From a bacterium (GTDB taxonomy: Bacteria; Zixibacteria; MSB-5A5; GN15; FEB-12), in contig DAOUUR010000221.1 of assembly GCA_030668045.1 (NCBI GenBank), positions 1-5,150 on the forward strand: 5,150 nucleotides of DNA. The letters run 5' to 3'. The notes beneath the pieces are model-generated. The model ran no database searches. It was not told the DNA's origin and saw nothing but the letters and a program-made list of their open reading frames with translations. Below, one piece after another: positions 5,039 through 5,150 of this stretch (position 1 is its first letter; every line of letters begins with the position of its first letter). The translations under genes and the position numbers were made by a program.

Positions 5039-5150
5039 ATGAGAACGGTTTTTGTCGTTTGTGCGCTGCTGATCATAGCCGGGTGCTCCGGTGATAACGA
5101 TTCCGCTCAGCCTATCTCACCATCACCAACAATCGAACAGGGTATCTACG
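5039..5150 (+). CDS. N-terminus of a predicted lipoprotein, cut by the right window edge
   Basis: The frame starts at the ATG at 5039 and stays open to the window end, giving 37 residues. MRTVFVVCALLIIAGC is a textbook lipoprotein signal peptide: Arg2, a hydrophobic core, and the lipobox IAGC with Cys16 as the lipidation site. Ser17 follows, so there is no Asp retention signal and outer-membrane sorting is plausible in a diderm. The start of the mature protein is a polar, proline- and serine-rich linker (DNDSAQPISPSPTIEQG). GGAGG at 5030-5034 lies 4 bases before the ATG, the best ribosome site in the window. The protein's function cannot be told from this fragment. It diverges from lepB. Confidence 0.8.
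   Translation, partial: MRTVFVVCALLIIAGCSGDNDSAQPISPSPTIEQGIY

Noticed and set aside
1..5150. CRISPR array, insertion sequence, integrase attachment site beside tRNA-Ser, or defence cassette
   Set aside because: No regularly spaced repeats, transposase or integrase coding, or duplicated tRNA 3' end was found in the window.

Overview
The window reads as an ordinary stretch of a bacterial chromosome, probably from a diderm (Gram-negative) organism. The base composition looks balanced. Genes are tightly packed, with single-nucleotide overlaps inside operons. Two separate genes begin with lipoprotein signal peptides, and a type I signal peptidase sits directly upstream of hemW. The mix of exported lipoproteins, an Fn3-like secreted domain and few strong Shine-Dalgarno sites would fit the FCB group and its candidate phyla. 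That placement is an impression and not something the sequence proves.

Layout: the left edge (1-361) holds, on the minus strand, tRNA-Ser(CGA), then a possible small basic ORF, then the first 33 codons of a secreted or membrane-anchored protein that runs off the window. From 491 to 1931 is a compact minus-strand operon: tadA (tRNA adenosine deaminase), then two small four-helix membrane proteins that look like diverged duplicates of each other. Successive genes overlap by one base (TGATG and TAATG). The tRNA gene downstream appears to have its own promoter. Divergent from tadA, on the plus strand, is a lipoprotein of unknown role with an Fn3-like C-terminal half (2049-2900). It converges on a second minus-strand operon, lepB followed by hemW (4837 down to 2969), in which the two genes are 3 bp apart. 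Divergent from lepB, a second lipoprotein gene starts at 5039 and is cut by the right edge.

Functionally the recognised genes are housekeeping: wobble inosine formation in tRNA (TadA), removal of signal peptides (LepB), heme trafficking (HemW) and a serine tRNA. The less familiar content is the paired membrane proteins fused translationally to tadA, the Fn3-like lipoprotein, and the small ORF beside the tRNA. I see no CRISPR array, insertion sequence, phage gene, toxin-antitoxin pair or defence system, and nothing that amounts to a clear new biological system. No gene-free stretch exceeds about 200 bases.
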